A stretch of 56,519 nt of DNA, taken from the NCBI GenBank assembly GCA_902812365.1, contig CADDZC010000015.1, positions 1 through 56,519 on the forward strand, written 5' to 3'. The stretch is from Acidobacteriota bacterium. GTDB taxonomy: Bacteria; Acidobacteriota; Terriglobia; UBA7540. Below are positions 26,155-35,495 of this stretch, one piece after another; within the stretch, counting starts at the first letter, position 1, and each line of letters begins with the position of its first letter. The position numbers were made by a program, and so were the translations under genes. The notes beneath the pieces are model-generated. The model was not told the DNA's origin. It searched no databases and saw only the letters and a list, made by a program, of their open reading frames with translations.

Positions 26155-27315
26155 CTAGCGCACCGAACGACGGCCGGTCGTCCCCAAGCGCGCGCGGGCA
26201 GCGTTCCGGAGCTCCGCATCGACCGCCTTCTCGAAAGTTTCGGGTGTCAGTGTGGCCTGCATCTTGCCGTTGATGAAAAAAGTGGGTGTCCGCGTAATGC
26301 CCAAAAGCTTGCCCTCCTTCAAGTTTTCCTCGACGCGCGACTGGCTCGCCTGGGAACTCAGGCAGGCGGCCAGCTCGGTCCGATCTATGCCCGCCTGTTG
26401 AGCATAATCTAACAGCATTTCCCGCACGGTCGAGAGATTGGCGGACGAAGCCACCGTATCGATATCGTCCTGATGGCGAAAGATCAGGGTGCGGTAGGGC
26501 AGAAACGCCCGGGCGTCGACTTGGTACGCACACTCATTTGCCAGCGCCGCCGTAAACGCCCAATTGTGGCTGGCCAGTGGAAATTCTTTGAAGATCAGCT
26601 GGACTTTGTTCCTGTACTTGGGCAGAAAATCGCGCTCTAAGAATTTGTGCATCTGCGCGCAATAAGGGCACTGGAGGTCGGCGTATTCCACGATCGTTAC
26701 CGGAGCATGCACCAGACCGGCACTGGGCTGATCCGCAAGCGCAACCGTAAGGCGGAAATACTCTTCGGGGTGGTCAGGGAGGGCAAAGATCTCGCCGACC
26801 ACCAGCGCTCGCTGATCGGCCGTGAGATAGTACTCTTCGGAGCGGCCGTTGGTAGCCGTAAGCTGGATCGAATAAAACCCCGGATAAATTGATTTCTGGG
26901 GAGCCGCGGCCGTCAGACGGATATTCGCGGGAAGCTTGAAGAGTCCATGGACGGTTTGCGTGATTTCCTGAGCCGAGCCCGGCTGAGCAAGTGCGAATAC
27001 GTGCCCGACCACGAGAAAGCGGCCATTTTTCGACAAGTAAACAGGCTGTGTCTTCTTGTCTTGCGGCTTGCCGTCGTCGATCGTCACGATGGTTTCGTAA
27101 AACTCAGCTGCGTCCGCGTCGTGCAGCCCGCCGGTAGTCATCTTGATGTCATCAGGAATGCCGTAATGCTCGCGAAGATACAGGATTACGTTTTCGGTGT
27201 CGGCTGGCCTTCCGTACACACGATTCGGCGGAATTGCGGAATACAGCAGCAAGTTTAGCGTCATCCATGCTGCCCCAGCCAAGTTAGTCACAAGTGCGAT
27301 CCTTGTTTGCGCCAA
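26155..27315 (-). CDS. Periplasmic DsbA-type thioredoxin protein with duplicated N-terminal region
   Basis: This 386-residue protein has an N-terminal hydrophobic segment (about 6-28) for export or anchoring. The C-terminal half is a DsbA/DsbG-type thioredoxin domain with Cys216-Pro-Tyr-Cys219 and a cis-Pro in RTPTFFING, so it should catalyse disulfide exchange in the periplasm. The N-terminal half contains two copies of a motif of the kind PVYLSKNGRFLVVGHVFAL (about 91-109 and 162-179), which recalls the DsbC/DsbG dimerisation segment. Two such copies in one chain are unusual. It converges with the sigma54 activator gene across 61 bp. Confidence 0.88.
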   Translation of the reverse strand: MAQTRIALVTNLAGAAWMTLNLLLYSAIPPNRVYGRPADTENVILYLREHYGIPDDIKMTTGGLHDADAAEFYETIVTIDDGKPQDKKTQPVYLSKNGRFLVVGHVFALAQPGSAQEITQTVHGLFKLPANIRLTAAAPQKSIYPGFYSIQLTATNGRSEEYYLTADQRALVVGEIFALPDHPEEYFRLTVALADQPSAGLVHAPVTIVEYADLQCPYCAQMHKFLERDFLPKYRNKVQLIFKEFPLASHNWAFTAALANECAYQVDARAFLPYRTLIFRHQDDIDTVASSANLSTVREMLLDYAQQAGIDRTELAACLSSQASQSRVEENLKEGKLLGITRTPTFFINGKMQATLTPETFEKAVDAELRNAARARLGTTGRRSVR

Positions 27316-27498
27316 AGTATGAAACTCCTTCTACGGGTCGACTCCCCTCAAATTCTAGCCAACACAATCCGCTCAGGGCAACTCGGCCGGTCCTCACGAG
27401 GCGCTTCGGGACCGAGCCCTAACGGAAGTTGTTTTCGCGCCGTCGCCGCGCCGTCAGGGTTTGCCACGGGTTCGATCTACGACCCGTCTCGGCGTAGA

Positions 27499-27870
27499 AT
27501 GCCGATCCAGTATGAGTTCGCCGGGGAAAGGCGGCAGGTCGATAGTGCTGATGTTGACTGCGCGGCGGCAGTCGGTTCCGAAAGCAACGATTCGGAATGG
27601 CATCTGCGGTTCACAGTGCGCAAGGACGGCGACCAGGTCTTCGTTTCGACCCTCAGGTGGCGATCGGGAGGTTCAGCCGAGGCGGGCACTGAGGGCTGGC
27701 CGAGAACGATCGCGTCCCGAAACCGTGACGTGCTATTGGAGGTGAATCATGGAGCTGAACATTCGAAAACGGGCGTGGTTCATCTGCTGGGTGGCGGCAA
27801 CGGTGGCCGGAGGGCCGGCTTCGCCAGCACGAGCAATGATGAAACTCTATGTGACCAACAGCCTCGGTGA
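27499..27870 (+). CDS. Possible small hypothetical protein
   Basis: A 123-codon frame from ATG 27499 encodes a mixed, soluble, beta-rich-looking N-terminal part (QYEFAGERRQV, WHLRFTVRKDG, STLRWRSGG). The last 40 codons overlap the well-supported beta-propeller gene in another frame and look like shadow sequence. There is no clear ribosome-binding site. It could be a real gene with an altered 3' end or a chance frame. The remaining gap 27316-27498 contains only the promoter region for the divergent DsbA-like gene. Confidence 0.25.
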   Translation: MPIQYEFAGERRQVDSADVDCAAAVGSESNDSEWHLRFTVRKDGDQVFVSTLRWRSGGSAEAGTEGWPRTIASRNRDVLLEVNHGAEHSKTGVVHLLGGGNGGRRAGFASTSNDETLCDQQPR

Positions 27871-28789
27871 CGATATCACGGTCATTGACTTGGGAACGTT
27901 TCGCGCCACCGGTGACATCAAGGTGGGCAACCACGTGCACGGGTTGTGCGCGCCAGCGGACGGCACGAAGCTGTTTACCACCATCGAGTCGGAGGATAAC
28001 CTCAAGGTAATCGATACGACCAATGACCGCGTGATCGCTACGATTCCTCTGACCGGGCGGCCGAATCAGTGCGCGGCCACGCCGGACGGGCGCTTTGTGG
28101 TCGTGCCGATCCGCGACCGGAACGGTGCCGACATCGTGGACATGGCCGCCAACCAAGTGGTGAAGGTTTTGCCGATCAAGGTGCCGCACAATGCCTACGA
28201 TGCCGGGAACAACAGCAAGGTTTTCATTTCGTCGATGGGAGATCACGAGATCGACGCCATCGATTTGAGACGGATGGAGTATACCGAGAGGATTCCGCTT
28301 GGGGGCGTGCCGCGCCCCTACGCCGTGTCGAAAGACGAAAAGACGATGTATGTTGCCCTGAGCGACCTTCACGGTTTCGTCATCGCCAGCATCCCTCGCC
28401 GCCGCGTGATAGGTCGGGTGGAACTGCCCGGGGCGCCTCCGTCGATTTGCCCGCTTGAGCCGCACACGCCGACGCATGGTCTAGAACTGTCTCCGGATGG
28501 CAAGGAGGTTTGGGTCACCAGTCTGCCGGATGGCGGTGTATACGTTTACGATTTGGCGACCAAACAACTCTCTCCCGAAATTCGCACGGGAAAGTGTCCG
28601 AACTGGATTGCATTTTCGCCCGACGGGAGATATGGCTGTGTAAGCAACAGCGGCAGCGACGACTGCTCCGTTATCGACGTCCGGTCGCGGCGAGAAGTCG
28701 CGCGGATTCGGGTCGGCGAAGGTCCTAAACGGCTGCTGGTTGTCGATGTCGATGGGAGTCCGGCCGGAACCGCGCGGTCTCCACGATAA
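27749..28789 (+). CDS. Exported YVTN-type beta-propeller protein
   Basis: This 346-residue protein has a signal peptide (residues about 1-29, ending Ala-Arg-Ala) followed by repeated blades of the YVTN/NHL type. Each has patterns such as VIDLGTFRATGDIKVGNHVHG, VIDTTNDRVIATIPLTG and DVRSRREVARIRVGEGP. Seven-bladed propellers of this sort bind ligands or partner proteins in the periplasm, and some are linked to quinoprotein dehydrogenases. GGAGG lies about 9 nt upstream of ATG 27749. The gene leads into the cytochrome/PHM-like and CRTAC1 genes with short gaps, suggesting one transcription unit. Confidence 0.88.
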   Translation: MELNIRKRAWFICWVAATVAGGPASPARAMMKLYVTNSLGDDITVIDLGTFRATGDIKVGNHVHGLCAPADGTKLFTTIESEDNLKVIDTTNDRVIATIPLTGRPNQCAATPDGRFVVVPIRDRNGADIVDMAANQVVKVLPIKVPHNAYDAGNNSKVFISSMGDHEIDAIDLRRMEYTERIPLGGVPRPYAVSKDEKTMYVALSDLHGFVIASIPRRRVIGRVELPGAPPSICPLEPHTPTHGLELSPDGKEVWVTSLPDGGVYVYDLATKQLSPEIRTGKCPNWIAFSPDGRYGCVSNSGSDDCSVIDVRSRREVARIRVGEGPKRLLVVDVDGSPAGTARSPR

Positions 28790-28827
28790 CTTGACAAATT
28801 CGCCCCTCAAGAACTACGTTTTCAAGA

Positions 28828-30162
28828 GTGACCGTCAGATCGGCTCCATGCTTGACGAGATCGTGCCCGGCCTGCCTTCTGCCGCATCCGATCGCTGCCT
28901 GCTCCGCTCTCATTCTGGCGCTTGCCTGCGTCTCCGTGGCTGCGACGCGGCCGCTTGAACAAGCTCCCGCCGATCGGCAGGCTGCAGTCCGGGTGACGTT
29001 CAACAAAGACGTCGCCCCGATCATCTTCGCGCATTGCACCACGTGCCATCGTCCCGGCGAAGTCGCACCGTTTCCGTTGCTTACTTACCAGGATGCGAAG
29101 AGCCGTGCGCCTCTCATGGCGAAGGTGGTTGCGAGTCGCCTCATGCCCCCCTGGAAACCGGTTCCTGGCTACGGCGAGTTTCTAGGAAATCGCCGCTTGA
29201 CGGACGCACAAATCCGCGTCATCGGACAGTGGGTGAGGGAGGGTGCGCCCGAGGGCGATCCCCACGACCTCCCACAGGCACCCCGGTTTGTCTCAGGATG
29301 GCAGCTCGGCCAACCGGATCTCGTGCTCAAAATGGCGCGCCCTTTTAACGTGCCGGCCACGGGCGACGATGTTTATCACTGCTTCGTTCTTCGTACGGGA
29401 CTGACCGAGGACAAATACGTGGTCGGGTTTGAGGAGCGGCCCAGTAACCGACGTGTGGTGCACCACTCGATTATCGTTCAGGACGAACACGGAGCCGCGC
29501 GGCGGCTGGCCCACGGCTCGGACGTTGGTTATCCGTGTTTCGGCGGCTTCGGCTTTCCCGCCCCGGGCTATCTTGGCTTCTGGACTCCTGGCGCCGTGCC
29601 GCACCGTCAGCCTCCGGGGATTGCGGAGATCCTGAAAAAACGTGCTGACTTGGTGCTTCAAACACATTTTCACCCCGACGGGCGGCCCGAAGAGGAACAG
29701 ACCACGATCGGCCTCTACTTCGCTCAGCGGCCGCCGCGGGAGGTTCCAATGGACCTTACCGTGGGAAGCGTTGATATTGACATCCCGGCTGGCGACGCGC
29801 ACTACAAGGTGGCAAGCTTTGCTTACGTGCCGGGAGACGTGGAGGTGATCAGCATCATTCCGCACTGTCATCTGCTCTGTCGCGAGGTGATGGCCAACGC
29901 CACGTTGCCAGATGGCGGCACGAAGCCCCTCATCTGGATCAAGGATTGGGAGTTCAACTGGCAACAGCAATATTGGTACCGGACACCCGTCAAATTGCCC
30001 GCCGGTACGCGCGTGGATATGGAGATGATCTATGACAACTCGTCGCGAAATCCGCGCAATCCTCATCATCCGCCCGAGCGCGTGACCTGGGGGGAGCAAT
30101 CGACCGATGAGATGGCGGAAGTACATCTCGAGGTCGTGCCGGAGCAACGACGGGGCCACTAA
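28828..30162 (+). CDS. Cytochrome c fused to PHM-like copper monooxygenase domains
   Basis: This 444-residue exported protein (hydrophobic segment about 23-40) has one c-type haem site, Cys70-x-x-Cys73-His74, then two domains resembling peptidylglycine alpha-hydroxylating monooxygenase. Likely copper ligands are His212-His213, His280 and His282 in a His-x-His pair, His346 and His348 in a second one, and a Met near 400. PHM-like enzymes hydroxylate with copper and an electron donor, so a haem donor on the same chain is sensible. The substrate is unknown. The start is GTG 28828; no ATG fits. It sits 38 bp after the propeller gene and 9 bp ahead of the first CRTAC1 gene, a grouping common in Acidobacteria. 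Confidence 0.85.
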   Translation: MTVRSAPCLTRSCPACLLPHPIAACSALILALACVSVAATRPLEQAPADRQAAVRVTFNKDVAPIIFAHCTTCHRPGEVAPFPLLTYQDAKSRAPLMAKVVASRLMPPWKPVPGYGEFLGNRRLTDAQIRVIGQWVREGAPEGDPHDLPQAPRFVSGWQLGQPDLVLKMARPFNVPATGDDVYHCFVLRTGLTEDKYVVGFEERPSNRRVVHHSIIVQDEHGAARRLAHGSDVGYPCFGGFGFPAPGYLGFWTPGAVPHRQPPGIAEILKKRADLVLQTHFHPDGRPEEEQTTIGLYFAQRPPREVPMDLTVGSVDIDIPAGDAHYKVASFAYVPGDVEVISIIPHCHLLCREVMANATLPDGGTKPLIWIKDWEFNWQQQYWYRTPVKLPAGTRVDMEMIYDNSSRNPRNPHHPPERVTWGEQSTDEMAEVHLEVVPEQRRGH

Positions 30163-30171
30163 ACGCCCATC

Positions 30172-31938
30172 ATGCCCAGAATCGTCACGCGTCGCCAACT
30201 TCTACAGATGGCCGGTTTGGGTGGAGCCGCCAGCCTCGCTGTGGCCTTTCCTCCGCGCCCCCGACTTCCGCTAACAGCGAGCCTGCGGCCCACGGTGCCG
30301 CCGTTGGGGGTAAGCTTCATCGACGTCGGAAGGCAAGCTGGCATCCATCATCGGACCGTTTATGGCGGGGAGAAAAGGAACATCTATTTGCTCGAAACCA
30401 CCGGTTGCGGAGTCGCGTTCTTTGATTACGATAACGACGGCTGGCTCGATCTTTTTTTCGTCAATGGCACGCGCCTCGAAGGCTTCCCGAAGGGCCTGGA
30501 ACCCACGAATCATCTTTACAAGAACAACCGCGACGGCACATTCACAGATGTCACTGCCCGAGCGGGCCTGAAGCGGAGCGGCTGGGGCCAGGGCGTCTGT
30601 ATCGGCGATTACGATAACGACGGCTTCGAGGACTTGTTCCTCACTTATTGGGGCAGAAACGTTTTATATCACAACAATGGGGATGGCACGTTTACGGATG
30701 TGTCGGAGAAGGCGGGTGTGGCGGGTAGCCGGGTTCGCTGGAGCACGGGATGCGCTTTTCTCGACTATGATCGCGACGGGCACCTTGACTTGTTTGTCGC
30801 CAATTACTGTGACTTTGCCGACTTCAAAAACTGGCCGCTGCCTGACTCTGGGCCATGTCTGTTTAAGGGCGTCGTCGTCGCATGCGGCCCCCCGGGATTG
30901 CCGGGCGGGAAGAACATCGTCTATCACAACAATGGCGACGGCACGTTTACGGACGTCTCGGAAAAGGCGGGGATTCTGCGCGAGAACGGCACCTATGGGC
31001 TGGGCGTCTTGACGGCCGACTTCGATAACGACGGTTGGCCGGATATTTACGTGGCCAACGATTCCCAGCCCAGCGCGCTCTATCACAACAATGGCGACGG
31101 GACATTTACCGATATCGGCATCATGGCCGGTTGCGCTTACAGCCAGGACGGCAAACCCCAGGCGGGCATGGGCGCCGCGGCCGGCGATTACGATTGTGAC
31201 GGCTGGCTGGATATCTTCAAGACCAATTTTTCCGAAGACACATCGTCCCTCTATCACAACACGGGCCATGCTGTGTTCGATGACGTGACGTTTGCGGCCG
31301 GTCTGGGCCTCAACACCCGATACCTGGGCTGGGGTTGCGGATTCTTCGATTTGGATAACGATGGCTGGCCGGACATTTTCTGTTCGAATGGCCACATCTA
31401 TCCTGAGATCCGAACACTGTCGCTGGATATCCGGTACGACGAGCCGAAGGTCGTCTACTACAACTTGCGGGATGGCCGCTTCCAAGATATCTCCAAAGTA
31501 CTGGGCGGCGCCATTCTCGAGCCGGTGTCGTCTCGGGGATGTGCCTTCGGTGACTTTGATAACGACGGCGATGTGGACGTCGTCGTGAACACGGTGAACG
31601 ATTTCCCTCAGCTTCTGCGTCTGGACTCGGCCACGGGCCATCACTGGATCAAAGTACGCACGCAAGGCACCAAGTCGAATCGCAGCGGAATCGGAGCCCG
31701 CATCAAGTGTGTGACCGGTAACCACCAGCAGATCGACGAGGTTCGCAGCGGAGGCAGCTATGCTTCGCAAAGCGATCTGCGCGTCCATTTCGGCTTAGGC
31801 GACGCCGTCAAGGTCGATCGGATCGAAATTGAGTGGCCGAGTGGCCACGTGGATGTGCTGGCCGACGTCCCGGCAGACCAGGTTATTTACGTGGAGGAGG
31901 GCAGGGGCTTGGTGCGGTCGATCAGCTTCAAAAGGTGA
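30172..31938 (+). CDS. CRTAC1-family FG-GAP/ASPIC-UnbV protein, copy 1
   Basis: This 588-residue exported protein begins with a Tat-like leader (RRQLLQMAG, then an Ala/Leu-rich stretch). It carries many FG-GAP/VCBS repeats, each built on a calcium-binding Asp-Tyr-Asp-Asn-Asp-Gly-Trp core, forming an integrin-like beta-propeller at about 45-480. An ASPIC/UnbV domain lies at the C-terminus (about 500-575; RSGIGARI, SGGSY, HFGLG). Such proteins are extracellular or periplasmic adhesion or binding proteins of unclear role. It follows the cytochrome/PHM-like gene by 9 bp and is followed by a paralogue. Confidence 0.92.
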   Translation: MPRIVTRRQLLQMAGLGGAASLAVAFPPRPRLPLTASLRPTVPPLGVSFIDVGRQAGIHHRTVYGGEKRNIYLLETTGCGVAFFDYDNDGWLDLFFVNGTRLEGFPKGLEPTNHLYKNNRDGTFTDVTARAGLKRSGWGQGVCIGDYDNDGFEDLFLTYWGRNVLYHNNGDGTFTDVSEKAGVAGSRVRWSTGCAFLDYDRDGHLDLFVANYCDFADFKNWPLPDSGPCLFKGVVVACGPPGLPGGKNIVYHNNGDGTFTDVSEKAGILRENGTYGLGVLTADFDNDGWPDIYVANDSQPSALYHNNGDGTFTDIGIMAGCAYSQDGKPQAGMGAAAGDYDCDGWLDIFKTNFSEDTSSLYHNTGHAVFDDVTFAAGLGLNTRYLGWGCGFFDLDNDGWPDIFCSNGHIYPEIRTLSLDIRYDEPKVVYYNLRDGRFQDISKVLGGAILEPVSSRGCAFGDFDNDGDVDVVVNTVNDFPQLLRLDSATGHHWIKVRTQGTKSNRSGIGARIKCVTGNHQQIDEVRSGGSYASQSDLRVHFGLGDAVKVDRIEIEWPSGHVDVLADVPADQVIYVEEGRGLVRSISFKR

Positions 31939-31963
31939 TTCGGCTCGGAGATGTTGGTCACGG

Positions 31964-33766
31964 ATGGTGACGCGAAGACAATTTCTAGCTCGCTTCGCTG
32001 CGGGTAGCTTAGGGGGTTGCATCGCCTTCCCGGCGCGGAATGTTGGCGCGCTAGGAGTTGGCCTCTCCGGGTCGGTGGTGTCCTCTGCAGCACCGTTCGC
32101 CGCCAAGCTCATCGACGTGGCAGGCCAGGCGGGACTGGCCGGCGTCTGTGTGTCGGGCCCCCCGGACGCCAAACGTTGGATCGTGGAGACAACCGGGTGT
32201 GGCATTGCGTTCTTCGACTACGACAACGACGGCTGGCTGGACATTTTTCAGGTCAATGGTACAACGCTTGAACTATCCGGTCCTCCGCTCCCGAGGGGGA
32301 TTGCGAAATCGAGACTCGCGTCTATCCGTCTCCCCACGTGCCATCTGTACCACAACAATCGCGACGGGACCTTCACGGACATGACCGCTCGTGCCGGGCT
32401 CGCGCATGTCGGCTGGGGACAAGGCGTCGCCGTCGGCGATTATGACAACGACGGGTGGGACGATCTTTTTGTCACCTGTTGGGGTCAAAACACGCTGTAC
32501 CGGAATAACGGCAACGGAACCTTCACCGACGTGACCGCGAGAGTCGGCCTACTCCAGCAGGCGCCGCGCCCGCGGTGGAACACAGGCTGTTGTTTCGTCG
32601 ACTACGATCGTGATGGCCACCTGGATCTGTTCGTGGCCAATTACGTTGACCTGGATCTGGCGGCAACCCCGGCCACGGGGTCCGGCCCTTACTGCCATTG
32701 GAAAGGCGTTCCGGTGATGTGCGGGCCGCGGGGGCTGCCGCCGGCGGCGAATTTTCTTTATCACAACAACGGCAATGGAACGTTTACCGACGTGACGGAG
32801 AAGGCGGGTATCCTCCGCACGCCCGGGCATTACTCGCTCACGGCGCTCACCGGCGACTTTGACAACGACGGCTGGCCCGACATCTACGTGGCTTGTGATT
32901 CGACCCCGAGCATTCTCTATCACAACAACCACGACGGCACGTTCACCGATATCGCCATCCCGGCAGGCTGCGCCTTCAACGAAGACGGGCGAGCGCAGGC
33001 GGGTATGGGCGCCACTGCCGGAGATTACGATGGCGACGGCTGGCTGGACATCTTCAAGACCAACTTCTCGGACGATACCTCCAGCCTCTACCGCAACAAC
33101 GGCGACGGCACGTTTTCGGATGCAACGTTTTCTGCCGGACTCGGCCTCAACACCAAGTGGCTCGGCTGGGGGTGCGGTTTCGCGGATCTTGACAACGACG
33201 GTTGGCCGGATATCTTCCTGGCCAATGGTCATGTCTACCCGGAGCTCGAGAAAGCCGGTCTGGACGATTACAAGGAGCCTAAAGTCGTCTATCGTAATCT
33301 TGGCAACGGCCAGTTCGAGGACGTCTCGAAGGCGGCCGGGCCTGGCGTGCAACTGCGGCGCTCGGCGCGCGGCGTTGCCTTCGGGGATTTCGACAATGAC
33401 GGCGACATCGACATCGTTATCAACAACATGAATGACCCTCCGACCCTGCTCCGCAACGACTTGGCTTCGCCGAACCACTGGCTCAAGATTAAGGTGGTCG
33501 GCACCCGATCGAACCGCAGCGGAATCGGTGCCCGAGTCCGCGTTGTGACCGGCAACCACGCTCAGATCGACGAGGTTCGCAGCGGCGGCAGTTACGTTTC
33601 CCAGAATGATCTGCGCCTGCACTTCGGCTTGGGCGGAGCGCCCAAAGCCGACATGGTGGAGATACGCTGGCCGAGCGGCACCGTCGACACGCTGCGAGAC
33701 GTCGAGGCCGATCAGATCATATGGGTCGAGGAAGGCAAGGGAGCGTCGAACCGTTGCTATCGATAG
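31964..33766 (+). CDS. CRTAC1-family FG-GAP/ASPIC-UnbV protein, copy 2
   Basis: A 600-residue paralogue of the preceding gene with the same plan: Tat-like leader (TRRQFLARF), FG-GAP repeats (DYDNDGW cores) and a C-terminal ASPIC/UnbV domain. The two share long near-identical stretches around Ser-Gly-Ile-Gly-Ala-Arg and the GSY-HFGLG segment, so they arose by tandem duplication. A main difference is an insertion after the first repeat (Leu-Ser-Gly-Pro-Pro-rich, about 100-120). ATG 31964 is used because the Tat leader begins there; the frame is open further back over copy 1. The start is 25 bp after copy 1 ends. Confidence 0.92.
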   Translation: MVTRRQFLARFAAGSLGGCIAFPARNVGALGVGLSGSVVSSAAPFAAKLIDVAGQAGLAGVCVSGPPDAKRWIVETTGCGIAFFDYDNDGWLDIFQVNGTTLELSGPPLPRGIAKSRLASIRLPTCHLYHNNRDGTFTDMTARAGLAHVGWGQGVAVGDYDNDGWDDLFVTCWGQNTLYRNNGNGTFTDVTARVGLLQQAPRPRWNTGCCFVDYDRDGHLDLFVANYVDLDLAATPATGSGPYCHWKGVPVMCGPRGLPPAANFLYHNNGNGTFTDVTEKAGILRTPGHYSLTALTGDFDNDGWPDIYVACDSTPSILYHNNHDGTFTDIAIPAGCAFNEDGRAQAGMGATAGDYDGDGWLDIFKTNFSDDTSSLYRNNGDGTFSDATFSAGLGLNTKWLGWGCGFADLDNDGWPDIFLANGHVYPELEKAGLDDYKEPKVVYRNLGNGQFEDVSKAAGPGVQLRRSARGVAFGDFDNDGDIDIVINNMNDPPTLLRNDLASPNHWLKIKVVGTRSNRSGIGARVRVVTGNHAQIDEVRSGGSYVSQNDLRLHFGLGGAPKADMVEIRWPSGTVDTLRDVEADQIIWVEEGKGASNRCYR

Positions 33767-33884
33767 GCGGCGGCTGACGTCGCTGCCGGCCCGCGCCTCG
33801 AAAGGCTTGAGAACCGGAAAGCCAAACATTCCATGGAGCATCATCGGGCACCAGGAAGTGCCGATTTCGAAGGAGAAAGGAGAA

Positions 33885-35270
33885 ATGATTTCTCGCGGCA
33901 GGATGTCGAGACGTGATTCGCTGAAGTGGATGGGGATGAACGCGGCGGCAGCGGCCGCGGGATCGCTACCGGCGCCGTGCCGAGTGGTCACTCCGGCGGC
34001 GCCGGCCGCGCGCGAGCGCGGAATCGAGCCTCAGGAGGCTCCAGAGCTTATCGCCGACCGCGAGCGTCGAATGCAGTGGTGGCACGCCGCGAAGTTCGGC
34101 ATGTTTATCCACTGGGGACTCTACAGCGTTTACGGCCATCACGAGTGGGCCATGGAAGACGAAGGGATCCCCGTAGCCGAATATGAGCAGTTGGCCCGGC
34201 AGTTCAAACCCAAGCCGAACGCCGCGCGCGCGTGGGCGTGGCTGGCCAAGCGGGCCGGCCAGAAATACATGGTCATGACCACCAAGCATCACGAGGGCTT
34301 CTGCAACTTCGCCACCCAGCTCACCAATTACTGTGCCCCGCGGCAAGGCCCGGGGCGTGACCTGGTCGCCGAATATGTCGAAGCCGCCCGCGCCGAAGGG
34401 CTGCGAGTGGGATTCTATTACTCACTCATGGACTGGCACCATCCCGACGGCGCCCGCTGCGCCACCGATGAGGCTGCTCGCCGGCGCTTCGTGGAATATA
34501 CACACGGCCTGATCCGTGAGCTGATGACCAACTACGGAAAGATTGACATCCTGTGGTACGACGTGGCCTGGCCGCTCGATGCCGCGGGCTGGGAGTCCGA
34601 AAGGATGAATGAGATGGTCTTTAAACTCCAGCCCGAGATTATCGTCAACAATCGGAATGGCCTGCCCGGCGATTTTTCAACTCCTGAACAACACATCACG
34701 GCGGCCGAAGCCGGGCGGGCCTGGGAGACCTGCATGACGATGAATGACAGTTGGGGTTACCAGCGCGCCGACGATAATTGGAAGACAACGAAGACGCTCG
34801 TGCGAAACCTCGTCGAATGTGCTCAGGGCGGCGGCAATTACCTGCTCAACATTGGGCCGAGAGGGGACGGTTCAATCCCGGAGCCATCGATCGAGCGGCT
34901 GAGCGAGGTCGGCGACTGGATGGACAAGCATGGTTCCACCATTTACGAGGCTGAACGGTGTAACGTCAATCGTTCGGTCATGGCCGGCTTCACGCGCCAC
35001 GGCAATAGGCTTTACATCCACGTGTACAACTGGCCCGGCGGCACCGTGGCTGTCGGTGGCCTCAAAACGAAAATCCACGCCGCCCGGCTTTATGCCACCG
35101 GCCGGCCGGTCACCGTGAAGCAGGAAGAGTTCCGTGTGCAGTTCACCGGTATGCCGGAGACGGCTCCCGAGACGCCCATCACGACCATCGAGGCGGAGTG
35201 TGACGGCGAGCCGGTGCAGGATACTCTCTGGGTGCGCGAGTGTCGCCCGCGGCGGGGTGTTGGAGTTTAA
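33885..35270 (+). CDS. Alpha-L-fucosidase (GH29), exported
   Basis: This 461-residue enzyme has a twin-arginine-type leader (SRRDSLKWMG, then an Ala-rich stretch), a GH29 TIM barrel (about 60-350) and a C-terminal beta domain. The nucleophile candidate is Asp226 in Ile-Leu-Trp-Tyr-Asp, and the family's FGMFIHWGLYS and TTKHHEGFC segments are present. It would remove terminal L-fucose from glycans in the periplasm or at the surface. The start is ATG 33885, preceded by AAGGAGAAAGGAG; the frame is open upstream over the CRTAC1 gene. It is the first of a series of carbohydrate genes. Confidence 0.92.
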   Translation: MISRGRMSRRDSLKWMGMNAAAAAAGSLPAPCRVVTPAAPAARERGIEPQEAPELIADRERRMQWWHAAKFGMFIHWGLYSVYGHHEWAMEDEGIPVAEYEQLARQFKPKPNAARAWAWLAKRAGQKYMVMTTKHHEGFCNFATQLTNYCAPRQGPGRDLVAEYVEAARAEGLRVGFYYSLMDWHHPDGARCATDEAARRRFVEYTHGLIRELMTNYGKIDILWYDVAWPLDAAGWESERMNEMVFKLQPEIIVNNRNGLPGDFSTPEQHITAAEAGRAWETCMTMNDSWGYQRADDNWKTTKTLVRNLVECAQGGGNYLLNIGPRGDGSIPEPSIERLSEVGDWMDKHGSTIYEAERCNVNRSVMAGFTRHGNRLYIHVYNWPGGTVAVGGLKTKIHAARLYATGRPVTVKQEEFRVQFTGMPETAPETPITTIEAECDGEPVQDTLWVRECRPRRGVGV

Positions 35271-35495
35271 CGGTGTCGTCATTGGATAGAGAGCGGTTCG
35301 CGTGAAACGTCTACACCTCTCGTGCACCACATCAACTGCAACGGCGTTGCCATCCCCACACAGCCGCCGATTCAAACGGAGGGGTTTGAACGAGCGAGCC
35401 CTGGTCAAGAACGGTTGATTACCCATTCTCCGATATCAATTTGTGTTGCAAGCCGGAAGGCTGTGTGATGGCGTGCCTCCAGATCAGTTCATCAG

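Noticed and set aside
31829-31963. Earlier start for the second CRTAC1 gene overlapping the first
   Set aside because: The Tat leader begins at ATG 31964 and the upstream residues are antisense-like Trp/Arg-rich sequence.
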